Assembly: GCA_964405335.1 (NCBI GenBank)
Contig: CAYONP010000111.1
Location: 1 to 16,667, forward strand
DNA: 16,667 nucleotides
Direction: 5' to 3'
From: CAYONP01 sp964405335
GTDB taxonomy: Bacteria > Armatimonadota > UBA10988
Shown here: positions 1 through 7,562 of the stretch, piece by piece
Numbering within the stretch: the first letter of the stretch is position 1
How the letters are laid out: every line of letters begins with the position of its first letter
Notes under the pieces: generated by a model
The model's database searches: none
Seen by the model: the letters and a program-made list of their open reading frames with translations, nothing else
What the model was told of the DNA's origin: nothing
Position numbers and translations under genes: made by a program

Positions 1-397
1 GCAGCGCCAGCCCCAGCCCCAGCGTGGCGACCCCGACGACAATCGCCGTCAGCACCGGTCCCAGTTCGCGCACCACACTGGCGCCGATCAGATAGCCGAG
101 GTACTCCTGAAACCCGAACTCGATGAACTGCGCCGTGGTGTAGAGCGCCAGGACCATGCTCGAGAAGGTCACCGTCAGCGCCGCCATGGGAATCGAGCCG
201 ATCCCGATCTGGTCGATCTGACGGATGAACAGCGGGACCTCGAGCCGGCGGACCAGCAGGTAGCGGACCGAGCGCCGGGTCAGCTCGACCCACGCGCCGA
301 GCAGCGTGAGCTGGGTCAGGATCGCCCGCCCAATCAGCGCCATCGGCCCGACGGCCAGGCGGCCGGCAACGCTCCCGAAGCCGGCGGCCGCGCTCAT
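1..397 (-). CDS. mlaE: MlaE-family ABC transporter permease, partial (C-terminus beyond left edge)
   Basis: This is the N-terminal 132 residues of an MlaE/YrbE-type permease, the membrane subunit of ABC systems that move phospholipids between the inner and outer membranes. The family is recognised from the chain FIRQIDQIGIGSIPMAAL, then TVTFSSMVLALYTTAQF, a YLGYLIGAS segment and VVRELGPVLTAI, which match the conserved core order of MlaE. The ATG at 397 overlaps the stop of the upstream S55 gene (ATGA), so translation is probably coupled. After GPVLTAI the family normally continues with an AGRVG-like motif, but the last few codons here read VVGVATLGLGLAL, which does not fit. This could be real divergence or an error near a contig end. 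The ATPase and MCE partners are not in the window. The family call is firm; the exact substrate is unknown. Confidence 0.85.
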   Translation of the reverse strand, partial: MSAAAGFGSVAGRLAVGPMALIGRAILTQLTLLGAWVELTRRSVRYLLVRRLEVPLFIRQIDQIGIGSIPMAALTVTFSSMVLALYTTAQFIEFGFQEYLGYLIGASVVRELGPVLTAIVVGVATLGLGLAL

Positions 398-2142
398 GGC
401 GCAACCACCTCAACGCTCCGCTGCAGCCGGCCGAGGACCACGCGATCGAGCATCGTCTCGGCCCGTGCCGTGGCCACTACCGGCCCGGCGCCCAGTTCGA
501 TCGCGACCGTCGGCAGCGTCGACGGCTCGTCGGCCAGAAACGCCTCGGCCGGCGGCTGATCGCTGACCAGTTCGCGTGCGGTGCGGCGCATCTCGGCCGC
601 CTCGGGGGTCAGCAGCTCGGCGGTCAGGCCGTTGCCGCGCTGGGTCGCCGAGAGCGCCGCCAGCAGCGCCGGCAGGTCGCGCGGCGGGGCCAGCCCGGCG
701 GCGGCCAGCGCCGCCTGGCTCAGCGGACCGGCCGCCGACAGGCGACCGTGCAGGTCGAGCACATACCGGCCCGGCGCCGTCGCCGCCGGGACGGTGAAGG
801 TCAGCTCACGGCTCATCGCCGGCGCTCGGAACGGCTGCAGCGTCACCGTCACCCGGCACGGCTGGCCGGCGCGCAGTGTGGCCGGCTCAATGGTCGCCTC
901 GACCAGGCGGGCCGTGCGCTGTTCGTCGCTGGTCGAGACGGTCATCGTCACGCGGCTCGGCCGCACCTCGGCGAAGTCATTGCGCAGGAGTGCGTCGAGA
1001 CCGAACAGCGGCCCGCCGATCGCCTCGCCGACCAGATCTTCCGGGCTGTAGAGCATGTCGCTCAGGCGCAGCGGCTCAGGCAGGCCGTCGGCCTCGATGG
1101 TCCACTCGATGGTCGCCGTGCCGCCGCCGTCGCGGTCCATCACCTCGCCCATCGCCTCCATCAGCACCACCGCCGTCAGCGACGGCGCCAGGGCCTGGTC
1201 ATGGACGATGTCGACCGTCAGCCGGCGCGAGCGGCCGAGCGTGGTGTCGGTCGCCTCGACGGACAGCGCGAAGCTGTCGGCCGTGGCGCCGAGCCGGCCG
1301 GCCAGGCCGGCCTCGCGGTCCTGCACCACGGCGCCGATCGGGTTGCCCAGCGGCGAGCCGATCTTGAACGGCAGCTCGGCCGACCAGACCGTGTCGTAGA
1401 TGAACGCCTCGCTGAGGAACAGCGAGGTGCTGCCACGCTTCAGGAACGGGTGGCCGAAGGCCAGGAGGCGGTCGCCGTCGCGATAGGTCAGCGTGCCGAT
1501 GGCGGTCATCGCGACGCTGCCGGCGGTCAGACTGACCGCCAGCGCACTGCCTTCGGTCAGGCCTGCGCCGGGCCCATCCTCGTCGCCCGCGGCGGTCGCC
1601 TGCGCCGGCCGGCCCGAGGGGATGACCCGCCAGCCGCGCCGGCCCATCAGCCGGCCGACGGCGGCCAGCGCGCGGCCGCGCAGTCCGCCGGCGAGGATCG
1701 GCGTACCGGCCGGCAGCGCCGCGGTGGCGGGCTCGTCGGGCGTCTCCTGGTCAAACACCTTGAGCATGTCTTCAATCGGCGTGGCATAGCCGACGCGGGT
1801 GTCAGAGTTTGGCGTGGTGAAGGCCACGGCGCCGATCAGCTTGCCGTCGACGAACAGCGGCGAGCCACTCATCCCCGCGGCGATGCCGCCGAGGTTGTCG
1901 ATCAGCTCGCCCGACAGGCGCACCAGAATGAGCGAGGTGTTGTAGCCGTCCGACTGCATCACGTCGATCACTTCGAACGGAAACTCGTCGATGCGGGTAC
2001 CTTCGAAGACACTCCGGCCAACGCCGACCATGCCCGGCTTGACCTCCTCGAGCGGCAGGATCGGCGGCGCGGCGAGCGCCGAGGCGGCGCCGAGCAGCAG
2101 CAGCGCAACGGCATGGACAGGTGGACTGGGGTACCAGGACAT
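394..2142 (-). CDS. Secreted SpoIVB-like peptidase S55 domain protein
   Basis: A 582-residue exported protein. Residues 1-25 form a signal peptide (hydrophobic AVALLLLGAASALA, then Ala-Ala-Pro). The S55 signature GMSGSPLF lies at residues 90-97, with Ser92 in the position of the serine nucleophile, followed by VDGKLIGAVAF. A second S55 signature, LLAFGHPFLKRGS, at 227-239 supplies His231. From memory, B. subtilis SpoIVB has the His part first and the Ser part last, so the order here is permuted; this order is also usual in S55 proteins outside Firmicutes. The residue aligning with SpoIVB Asp363 appears to be Ser77, so protease activity is uncertain. Residues about 395-470 look like a beta-rich Ig-like domain. 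The start at 2142 is chosen because the promoter's -10 box lies between it and the other in-frame ATG at 2199. It overlaps the downstream MlaE gene by 4 bases, which suggests an envelope-maintenance role. Confidence 0.82.
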   Translation of the reverse strand: MSWYPSPPVHAVALLLLGAASALAAPPILPLEEVKPGMVGVGRSVFEGTRIDEFPFEVIDVMQSDGYNTSLILVRLSGELIDNLGGIAAGMSGSPLFVDGKLIGAVAFTTPNSDTRVGYATPIEDMLKVFDQETPDEPATAALPAGTPILAGGLRGRALAAVGRLMGRRGWRVIPSGRPAQATAAGDEDGPGAGLTEGSALAVSLTAGSVAMTAIGTLTYRDGDRLLAFGHPFLKRGSTSLFLSEAFIYDTVWSAELPFKIGSPLGNPIGAVVQDREAGLAGRLGATADSFALSVEATDTTLGRSRRLTVDIVHDQALAPSLTAVVLMEAMGEVMDRDGGGTATIEWTIEADGLPEPLRLSDMLYSPEDLVGEAIGGPLFGLDALLRNDFAEVRPSRVTMTVSTSDEQRTARLVEATIEPATLRAGQPCRVTVTLQPFRAPAMSRELTFTVPAATAPGRYVLDLHGRLSAAGPLSQAALAAAGLAPPRDLPALLAALSATQRGNGLTAELLTPEAAEMRRTARELVSDQPPAEAFLADEPSTLPTVAIELGAGPVVATARAETMLDRVVLGRLQRSVEVVAP

Positions 2143-2174
2143 GGGCTTGCCGTGGCCTCGATCGCGACCGGGCG

Positions 2175-2204
2175 AGTATAGCACGCGCCGGCAGGGCACC
2201 GCAA
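2175..2204 (-). promoter_or_regulatory. Sigma-70-type promoter with extended -10 for the S55/MlaE genes
   Basis: Read on the minus strand, TGCTATACT is an extended -10 element (TATACT at 2175-2180). A weak -35, TTGCGG, lies at 2199-2204, with an 18-base spacer. Transcription would begin near 2168 and leave a leader of about 26 bases before the ATG at 2142. No clear promoter was found for the divergent sigma factor gene in the same 186-base gap. Confidence 0.6.
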
Positions 2205-2328
2205 CGACGGCGCACGGGCAGGCTGGTCACGCGCGTATGTTGGTCCATCGTCAGCCGCGGCAGGAGTGACCCGTCCGACGGCAAACAACCGATTCAGCCG
2301 TGCGCTCACGTAGCGGCCGAGCAGGTGC

Positions 2329-2937
2329 GTGGCGGACGAACTTCTCTCCAGCAGTCAGGGCGGAGGTCCGCCGGCACGTCCCCCGGTGGGCGTCGTGTCG
2401 GCGGGCAACGACGAGTTCGAGCGGCTGCGGCGGAAGCTCGAACCGTGGGCCCGGCGCGTGTCGCGGAAGCTGGTCGGTCGCTACGGCCTCGAGCCGGAGT
2501 ACGCCGAGGACCTGCTGCAGGAAGGCTGGCTCGGGCTCCTGCAGTCGATGCCCTGGGCCGAGCTGCGCCATCCCAACGCCTATCTGCGCGGCATTCTGGT
2601 CCACCACGCGCTGGACGAAGTGCGGCGACGGTTGCGCCGCCCGACCATGAGCTCCGCGGGTCTGACCATGGACAACGAACCGCCGGACGGCCAGGACGAG
2701 TTCGACGCGCTGCTGCGCCGGCTCGATGGCGACGAACAGATGACCCAACTGCTGAGCTGGATCGAGCGACTAGCCGAGAAGCAGCGCGCGGCGATCTACT
2801 CGACCCGTATCCGCGGTCTGACCATCGACCAGGCAGCGACGGAGCTGTCGGTCCATCCGGGCACGGTCAAGAAGAACGTCCACGATGCCACGCAAAAGCT
2901 CCAGCGCTGGGCGAAGGAGGCAGGATGGGAGATTTAG
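2329..2937 (+). CDS. ECF-like RNA polymerase sigma factor
   Basis: A 202-residue sigma-70 family protein of ECF size. Region 2 spans about residues 30-104 and includes AEDLLQEGWLGLLQSM (core-binding and -10 helix) and AYLRGILVHHALDEVRRR. Region 4 spans about 138-195, with the helix-turn-helix LTIDQAATELSVHPGTVKKN that contacts the -35. No region 3 is present. The start is GTG at 2329; an in-frame stop at 2311 leaves no earlier start, and the ribosome-binding site is only a weak AGCAGG. The 3' end overlaps the next gene by 13 bases, and that gene carries an anti-sigma zinc motif, so this is the transcriptional output of a three-gene sensing cassette. The regulon cannot be read from the window, and I saw no obvious autoregulatory ECF promoter upstream. 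Confidence 0.9.
   Translation: MADELLSSSQGGGPPARPPVGVVSAGNDEFERLRRKLEPWARRVSRKLVGRYGLEPEYAEDLLQEGWLGLLQSMPWAELRHPNAYLRGILVHHALDEVRRRLRRPTMSSAGLTMDNEPPDGQDEFDALLRRLDGDEQMTQLLSWIERLAEKQRAAIYSTRIRGLTIDQAATELSVHPGTVKKNVHDATQKLQRWAKEAGWEI
2914..2920 (+). promoter_or_regulatory. Strong ribosome-binding site inside the sigma gene
   Basis: AAGGAGG sits 4 bases before the ATG at 2925, within the last codons of the sigma factor gene. It fixes the start of the anti-sigma gene against a much longer in-frame open stretch upstream, which is only out-of-frame sigma factor sequence. Confidence 0.85.
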
Positions 2938-3812
2938 TACCGTCAACCACCCCGCCCGCCGTGGCGCGCTATCTGCGCGATGAGACCCGGCCGCAGCGGC
3001 AGGACTGCCCGGCGCCCGCGGTCTGCTGCGGACTGGTCGACGGCACGCTGTGGCAGATCCACCGCCGCTGGGCCGTCGAGGTCCGCGACCATGCCCGAGC
3101 CTGCCCGCGCTGCGCCGGCGACGTCCATGAATGGGAGCAATCGCTCACCGCCGGCGAGCGCTTGGCCGCCGGCTGGCGGCGCCTCCCGCTGAGCCTCCGA
3201 GCGGTCCTGGCCGTCTTGGTGCTGCTACTCGCCATCCGGAGCGAGTGGATCGCCGTCGAGGTCGGCCGGCAGCCCTGGCAGGCCTGCCCGGCGACCGGCC
3301 ACTGGTACCTGCTCGCCGGCCAGTTCGACAACGTCGAGGCAGCCCGCGCTGCCGCGCGCCGGAGCGGTGGCTACCTGGCGACCATCGGCGACCCATCCGA
3401 GCTGGAGTGGCTCGACGCCACTTTCAGTGACCAGCTTCCCGAAGGCCAGACGGCCTGGCTCGGCCTGCGCGAGGTCGGTCGGCACGGCAACTGGGAGTGG
3501 GAGACGGGCGAGCCGCTGACCTTCGTGCCGTGGGAGGGCACACAGCCCTTCTTGGCGCCGGACGATCGACGGCGCGTCGCGGCCTGGGTCGAGGGGGAGA
3601 TGCACGCCTTCTCCGTGCCGGCCGGGCCGCGCGAGCCGGAGGCGAAGTATGCCCTGTTCGAGCGCAACAGCCCCCCGTTCGGCCGGTTCACCCGTGGCGA
3701 GCTACTGGCGCTGGGCTATGCCCTGGCCGGCCTACTGCTGCTGACCAATCTCGGCCGCGTGCTGGCCGCGCGGCGGCGCTTCCGCCGACGCTGGCAGGGC
3801 GACGCGAGATGA
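2925..3812 (+). CDS. Membrane anti-sigma factor candidate with zinc motif and C-type-lectin-like sensor domain
   Basis: A 295-residue membrane protein. Its cytoplasmic N-terminus holds His56-x3-Cys60-x2-Cys63 (HARACPRC), the H-x3-C-x2-C pattern of zinc-binding anti-sigma (ZAS) domains that mask ECF sigma factors. Transmembrane segment 1 is at about 91-104. Residues 119-248 form a C-type-lectin-like domain: ATGHWYLL, a helix ending RSGGYLATI, ELEWL, TAWLGLREVGRHGNWEWETG and KYALFE. The usual disulfide cysteines are absent. Transmembrane segment 2 is at about 258-277, followed by an Arg-rich tail (RRRFRRRW) that fits a cytoplasmic location. This topology puts the lectin fold outside and the zinc motif inside. 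The gene overlaps the sigma gene by 13 bases and the next gene by 4 (ATGA). The anti-sigma role is inferred from the motif and context; ligand and metal binding are not shown. Confidence 0.78.
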   Translation: MGDLVPSTTPPAVARYLRDETRPQRQDCPAPAVCCGLVDGTLWQIHRRWAVEVRDHARACPRCAGDVHEWEQSLTAGERLAAGWRRLPLSLRAVLAVLVLLLAIRSEWIAVEVGRQPWQACPATGHWYLLAGQFDNVEAARAAARRSGGYLATIGDPSELEWLDATFSDQLPEGQTAWLGLREVGRHGNWEWETGEPLTFVPWEGTQPFLAPDDRRRVAAWVEGEMHAFSVPAGPREPEAKYALFERNSPPFGRFTRGELLALGYALAGLLLLTNLGRVLAARRRFRRRWQGDAR

Positions 3813-6800
3813 CCCGGCGGGGGCGGCGTCAGGCGGCGCTGGCCATGCTGCTGCCGGTCCTGCTGCTCGCCGCGCCACGCCTGCTCCAGCGTCATCGCGG
3901 CGGAGCCAACAGCCGCGTCTGGCACCACTCGCCGGTCACCGGCCACTGGTACACCTTGCTGAACGACAACCTCGACCAGCCGGCGGCGCAGGCGTTGGCC
4001 GAATCGTGGGGCGCCTACCTGGCCTGCCTGAACACGCGCGACGAGGCCGACTGGGTGGTCGATCGGCTCCTCGGCAAGGGCTGCACGGGCGCCCTCGTCG
4101 GACTGCGGCGCGGGCCCGACGGCACGTGGCGGTGGGCCGACGGCAGCGGCCTCGAGCAGGTCGGCTGGTTGCCCGACGTGGCGGCCCCGGACGAGAGCGA
4201 CGCTGCGAAGGTCTGCGCCGACCTCGCCGCGCGTGGCGCGCTGCGACCGGTCATCGCCGAGGAGGCGTACCGCTGGGCACTGGTCGAGTGCGAGCGTGAC
4301 CCGAACGCGCCCGTCTCGCCGCACAGCGCGGGCGCCGCGCTCTGCTGGCTGCTCGCCGCCGGCCTGCTGGTCGCCCTCACGGTCGAGCTGGTCGGCCCGA
4401 TCCGCGTCCCTGCCCGCCGTCTCTGCCTCGCCGGCGGAGGCCTGGCGCTGTTGGCGGCGACGGCGCTGCTCTCGCCGCGGCGGGCGCCGCTCAACGAGTG
4501 GCTCGAGCGGCGCGAGACGGGGCACTGGTACCGGCTCGCCGGGCCGGGCTTGTGGTATGACGAAGCCGCCCAACTGGCCGAGCGGCTCGGCGGCCGGCTG
4601 GCCGTCATCGAAACCGCCGATGAGAACGACTGGCTCACCGCCAACCTGCTCGATCGGCCGCTCTCCGGCGCCTGGATCGGTCTGCGAGAAGTCGAGCGCA
4701 AGGGCCGCTGGCGCTGGGCCGACGGCAGCGCGCCGGGTTACGCCAACTGGATCGCCGGCGGGCCGGAGTACCTCGACGACCTGCCGGTCGGCGTGGCCCA
4801 CCTCGTCGGCCGCTCGTCGCCCCCCGAGCAGCGCTTGGGCCAGTGGAGCGCGGTCATCGCGGTGCGCTGGGAGACCCCGGCCGAGCAGGCCTATCACCCG
4901 GTGCAGCACGCGCTGATTGAGCGCGACACGGCGCCCGGCCTGAGCCGGCGTCCGCGCCACCTGGCCGGGTTGCTGCTCGCCGCCCTCGCGCCGGGCCTGC
5001 TGCTCGCCGCTCGGCGCTGGTGGGCCGGCCTGGCGGCGATGGTCGCCGGCGGCCTGGTGGTCGTGCTCCAGCCCGGCGCATGGCCACCGCCGGCGGCACC
5101 TTCCGCGCCGGCGGCTCGGCCGGCCGACTGGCCCGCCGAGCTGGCCGACTCCGCCCCGCCGCCCGGCCGAAGCTGGGCCGACTACCGCGTCTCGCCCATC
5201 GACGGCATGCCGCAGGCGCGGGTGCCCGGCGGAATGACCGCGCTGCAGGGCCGCCGGATCTGGCTCCGCGAGTACTGGATCGACCTGCAACCGGTGACCG
5301 GCGAGCAGTACGTGCGCTTCCTCAACGACGTCGAGCCGCCGGAGCCGGTGCGCGGCGAGTGGATCGAGCTGGCCGGTTCGGGCATCCGGCTCGATGGCGA
5401 GCGCTACGCCGTCGACCCGGAGGCGGCGCGGTTGCCGGTCACGCGGGTGACCTGGCACGGCGCCCGGGCCTACGCCTGGTGGGCCGGCCGACGGCTGCCG
5501 TCCGAGGCACAGTGGGAGCACGCCACGGGCGAGGCCCGCGCGGAGGCCGGCGGCCCGACGCCCAGTCCGAGCGAGCTGCTTCACCCGCTCGGGCAGGTCC
5601 GTGAGTGGTGCGAGGACTGGTACTACGACAAGCCGATTTCGCGCGGCAACGCGACCGACCCGCTGGGGTCGTGGCCCGACCCGCGGCGGGTGCATCGCGG
5701 CGCGAGCACGGGCCGCGGTATCGACCTGGCCACCACCGCCCGAGCCGACGTCGGCTTTCGCTGCGTGACGATCGGCGCGCCCGCGGCTGCGCCGCGGCGG
5801 ACCGGGCTCTGGGCGCCGCCCGGCTGGCCCGCCTGGCTGGCCGAGCGGGACTATGCGCCGCCGCCCGGTATGAGCTGGGCCGACTTCCGCGTCGCGGCGG
5901 ACGACGCCATGCCGCAGGTGCGCATCGCCGCCGGTGAGTTCTTCATGGGCACCACGCCCGAACAGCTCGAGGACATCCTCGATCTGCAGACCGAACCTGG
6001 GTCGAAGCTGTCAGTCGAAGACTGGTCCGACGAGATGCCGCGCCACCTGGTCGAGCTGTCGGACTATTGGATCGACCTGCACGAGGTGACCGTTGGACAG
6101 TACCGGCGGTTCCTCGCCGCCAACCCCGCGTACCCGCCCGGGCTGGCCACGCTCGACCGACCCGACGACGCGCCGGTGGCCTATGTCTCCTGGCTCGACG
6201 CCTGCGCTTACGCCGCCTGGGTCGGACGCAACCTGCCGACCGAGGCGCAGTGGGAGAAGGCGGCCCGCGGCGGGCTCGAAGACCGGCTGTTCGCCTGGGG
6301 CGACGCGCTTGACCCGGCCCGCGAGATCCAGGGCCGTCCGGCCGGTGCGCCGATCGCCGGCAGCCCGGTCAACAGCTTCGGCCTCTACGACCTGATCGGC
6401 GGCGTCGCCGAGTGGTGCCGCGATGACTACCGCGCCACCGCCTATGAGAGCGGTCCGCGCCAAGATCCCGTCGTCAGCGGATCGGCCGAGCACAAGGTGG
6501 CGCGCGGCGGGGCGTACAACTCGCCGATGGTCTGCCTGCGGCCCGGCATCCGCGAGGCGCTCGAGCCCGATGCGGCGTGGCACAACCACGGCTTCCGCTG
6601 CGTTAGCGACGGCACGGCGGCGCCGCGGGTCGAGCCCCCGGCGCGTGCCGATGGACCCGAGACCACCGTCGGCGCCAACGCGCCGGCCAGGCTCCGGGAG
6701 CAGTACCGCGCCGAGTACCGGCGTCTGGGCGGCGAGGCCGTGCTCGGCCGGCCACTCGGCCCGGTGCTGTACGGCGCCGACGGGCTGATCTCCGGCTACA

Positions 6801-7561
6801 GCGGCGAGCCGATCAGCGTGCAGGAGTTCGAGCACGGCGCGCTGACCGAGCTCGATGGGCAGGTGGCCGGGATCTACGGCGTGCTGTACCGCGCATGGAT
6901 CGATCCGTATCGCATCCGACAGAAGCGCTGGAACCAGGCATACGAGTCCAAGCGTCCGTTCGCCGGCGGCTGGCGCGGTTGGTTCGGCGCGGTCACCGGT
7001 GGGCAGCAGGCCGGCCTCCGCTCGCCGGGCGGCACGGCCGGTGAGGCTGTGCGTTGCGAGGGCGCTTGGATCTGCCTGATCGGTGGCAGGCTTGAGCTCG
7101 TCCCAGACACAATCCCACCCGACAGCACAAACGCGTCGATCGCCGCACTGTGGGAAGCCCGCGGCAAGTGGTCGTCGGACATCGGCTGGCCGCTCGAACC
7201 TTGGGACGTCGTCACCCGCATCCCGACCGGGGCCAGGGCCTGGCAGCAGCGGTATGAGACCGGTACCATCTACGGCTACGTCGTGGAGTATGTTCTTCAC
7301 GGCCCCTGGCACGACGCCTGGTGGCGCAACGACGGGTACGAGCGACTCGGGTTCCCACTGAACGACGTCGAGTCGACTCCCGAGGGCGAATGGCTGGAGG
7401 CCCAGAACGGCGCGCTCTACCGCCGCGGCGAGCAGGTCTACGCCGTCGCCGGTGCGCTCTTTGAGCTCTACAACGAGCGCGGCGGGCCGGCCGGCCTCGG
7501 CCTGCCGCTGGGCGATGAGCAGGACGGGTGGCAGCAGTTCGAGCGCGGCACCTTGCCCTGA
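3809..7561 (+). CDS. Giant five-pass membrane protein with two lectin-like, two FGE-like and LGFP-repeat domains
   Basis: A 1250-residue protein starting at an ATGA overlap with the anti-sigma gene. In order: Arg-rich N-terminus, membrane segment 1 (10-24); lectin-like domain 1 (43-163); membrane segments 2 (173-195) and 3 (205-222) joined by a basic loop; lectin-like domain 2 (234-372, with AWIGLREVERKGRWRWADGS); membrane segments 4 (384-401) and 5 (404-422) joined by ARRW. FGE/SUMF1-like domain 1 follows (446-652, REYWIDLQPVTGEQYVRFL, GFRCV), then a fuller copy (680-934, LPTEAQWEKAARGG, GGVAEWCRDDY, GFRCV), and LGFP-like repeats (about 955-1250, YERLGFPLNDV). The positive-inside rule puts all globular domains outside. 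The second FGE domain keeps only one cysteine (Cys909) where active enzymes have two, so binding is more likely than catalysis. It probably senses or binds surface glycans together with the anti-sigma protein. It ends mid-repeat, one base from the convergent methyltransferase gene. Confidence 0.8.
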   Translation: MTRRGRRQAALAMLLPVLLLAAPRLLQRHRGGANSRVWHHSPVTGHWYTLLNDNLDQPAAQALAESWGAYLACLNTRDEADWVVDRLLGKGCTGALVGLRRGPDGTWRWADGSGLEQVGWLPDVAAPDESDAAKVCADLAARGALRPVIAEEAYRWALVECERDPNAPVSPHSAGAALCWLLAAGLLVALTVELVGPIRVPARRLCLAGGGLALLAATALLSPRRAPLNEWLERRETGHWYRLAGPGLWYDEAAQLAERLGGRLAVIETADENDWLTANLLDRPLSGAWIGLREVERKGRWRWADGSAPGYANWIAGGPEYLDDLPVGVAHLVGRSSPPEQRLGQWSAVIAVRWETPAEQAYHPVQHALIERDTAPGLSRRPRHLAGLLLAALAPGLLLAARRWWAGLAAMVAGGLVVVLQPGAWPPPAAPSAPAARPADWPAELADSAPPPGRSWADYRVSPIDGMPQARVPGGMTALQGRRIWLREYWIDLQPVTGEQYVRFLNDVEPPEPVRGEWIELAGSGIRLDGERYAVDPEAARLPVTRVTWHGARAYAWWAGRRLPSEAQWEHATGEARAEAGGPTPSPSELLHPLGQVREWCEDWYYDKPISRGNATDPLGSWPDPRRVHRGASTGRGIDLATTARADVGFRCVTIGAPAAAPRRTGLWAPPGWPAWLAERDYAPPPGMSWADFRVAADDAMPQVRIAAGEFFMGTTPEQLEDILDLQTEPGSKLSVEDWSDEMPRHLVELSDYWIDLHEVTVGQYRRFLAANPAYPPGLATLDRPDDAPVAYVSWLDACAYAAWVGRNLPTEAQWEKAARGGLEDRLFAWGDALDPAREIQGRPAGAPIAGSPVNSFGLYDLIGGVAEWCRDDYRATAYESGPRQDPVVSGSAEHKVARGGAYNSPMVCLRPGIREALEPDAAWHNHGFRCVSDGTAAPRVEPPARADGPETTVGANAPARLREQYRAEYRRLGGEAVLGRPLGPVLYGADGLISGYSGEPISVQEFEHGALTELDGQVAGIYGVLYRAWIDPYRIRQKRWNQAYESKRPFAGGWRGWFGAVTGGQQAGLRSPGGTAGEAVRCEGAWICLIGGRLELVPDTIPPDSTNASIAALWEARGKWSSDIGWPLEPWDVVTRIPTGARAWQQRYETGTIYGYVVEYVLHGPWHDAWWRNDGYERLGFPLNDVESTPEGEWLEAQNGALYRRGEQVYAVAGALFELYNERGGPAGLGLPLGDEQDGWQQFERGTLP

Positions 7562-7562
7562 G

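Noticed and set aside
748..2181. 477-residue open frame on the plus strand opposite the S55 gene
   Set aside because: It is antisense to a protein with a signal peptide and S55 motifs. Its composition is Arg/Ala/Gly/Gln/His-rich and it has no domain.
2143..2199. Earlier in-frame ATG at 2199 for the S55 protein
   Set aside because: The -10 box lies at 2175-2180, downstream of that ATG, and the signal peptide begins cleanly at the ATG at 2142.
3716..5695. 659-residue minus-strand open frame opposite the giant receptor gene
   Set aside because: The plus strand has clear lectin and FGE motifs here, and the minus frame is a high-GC shadow.
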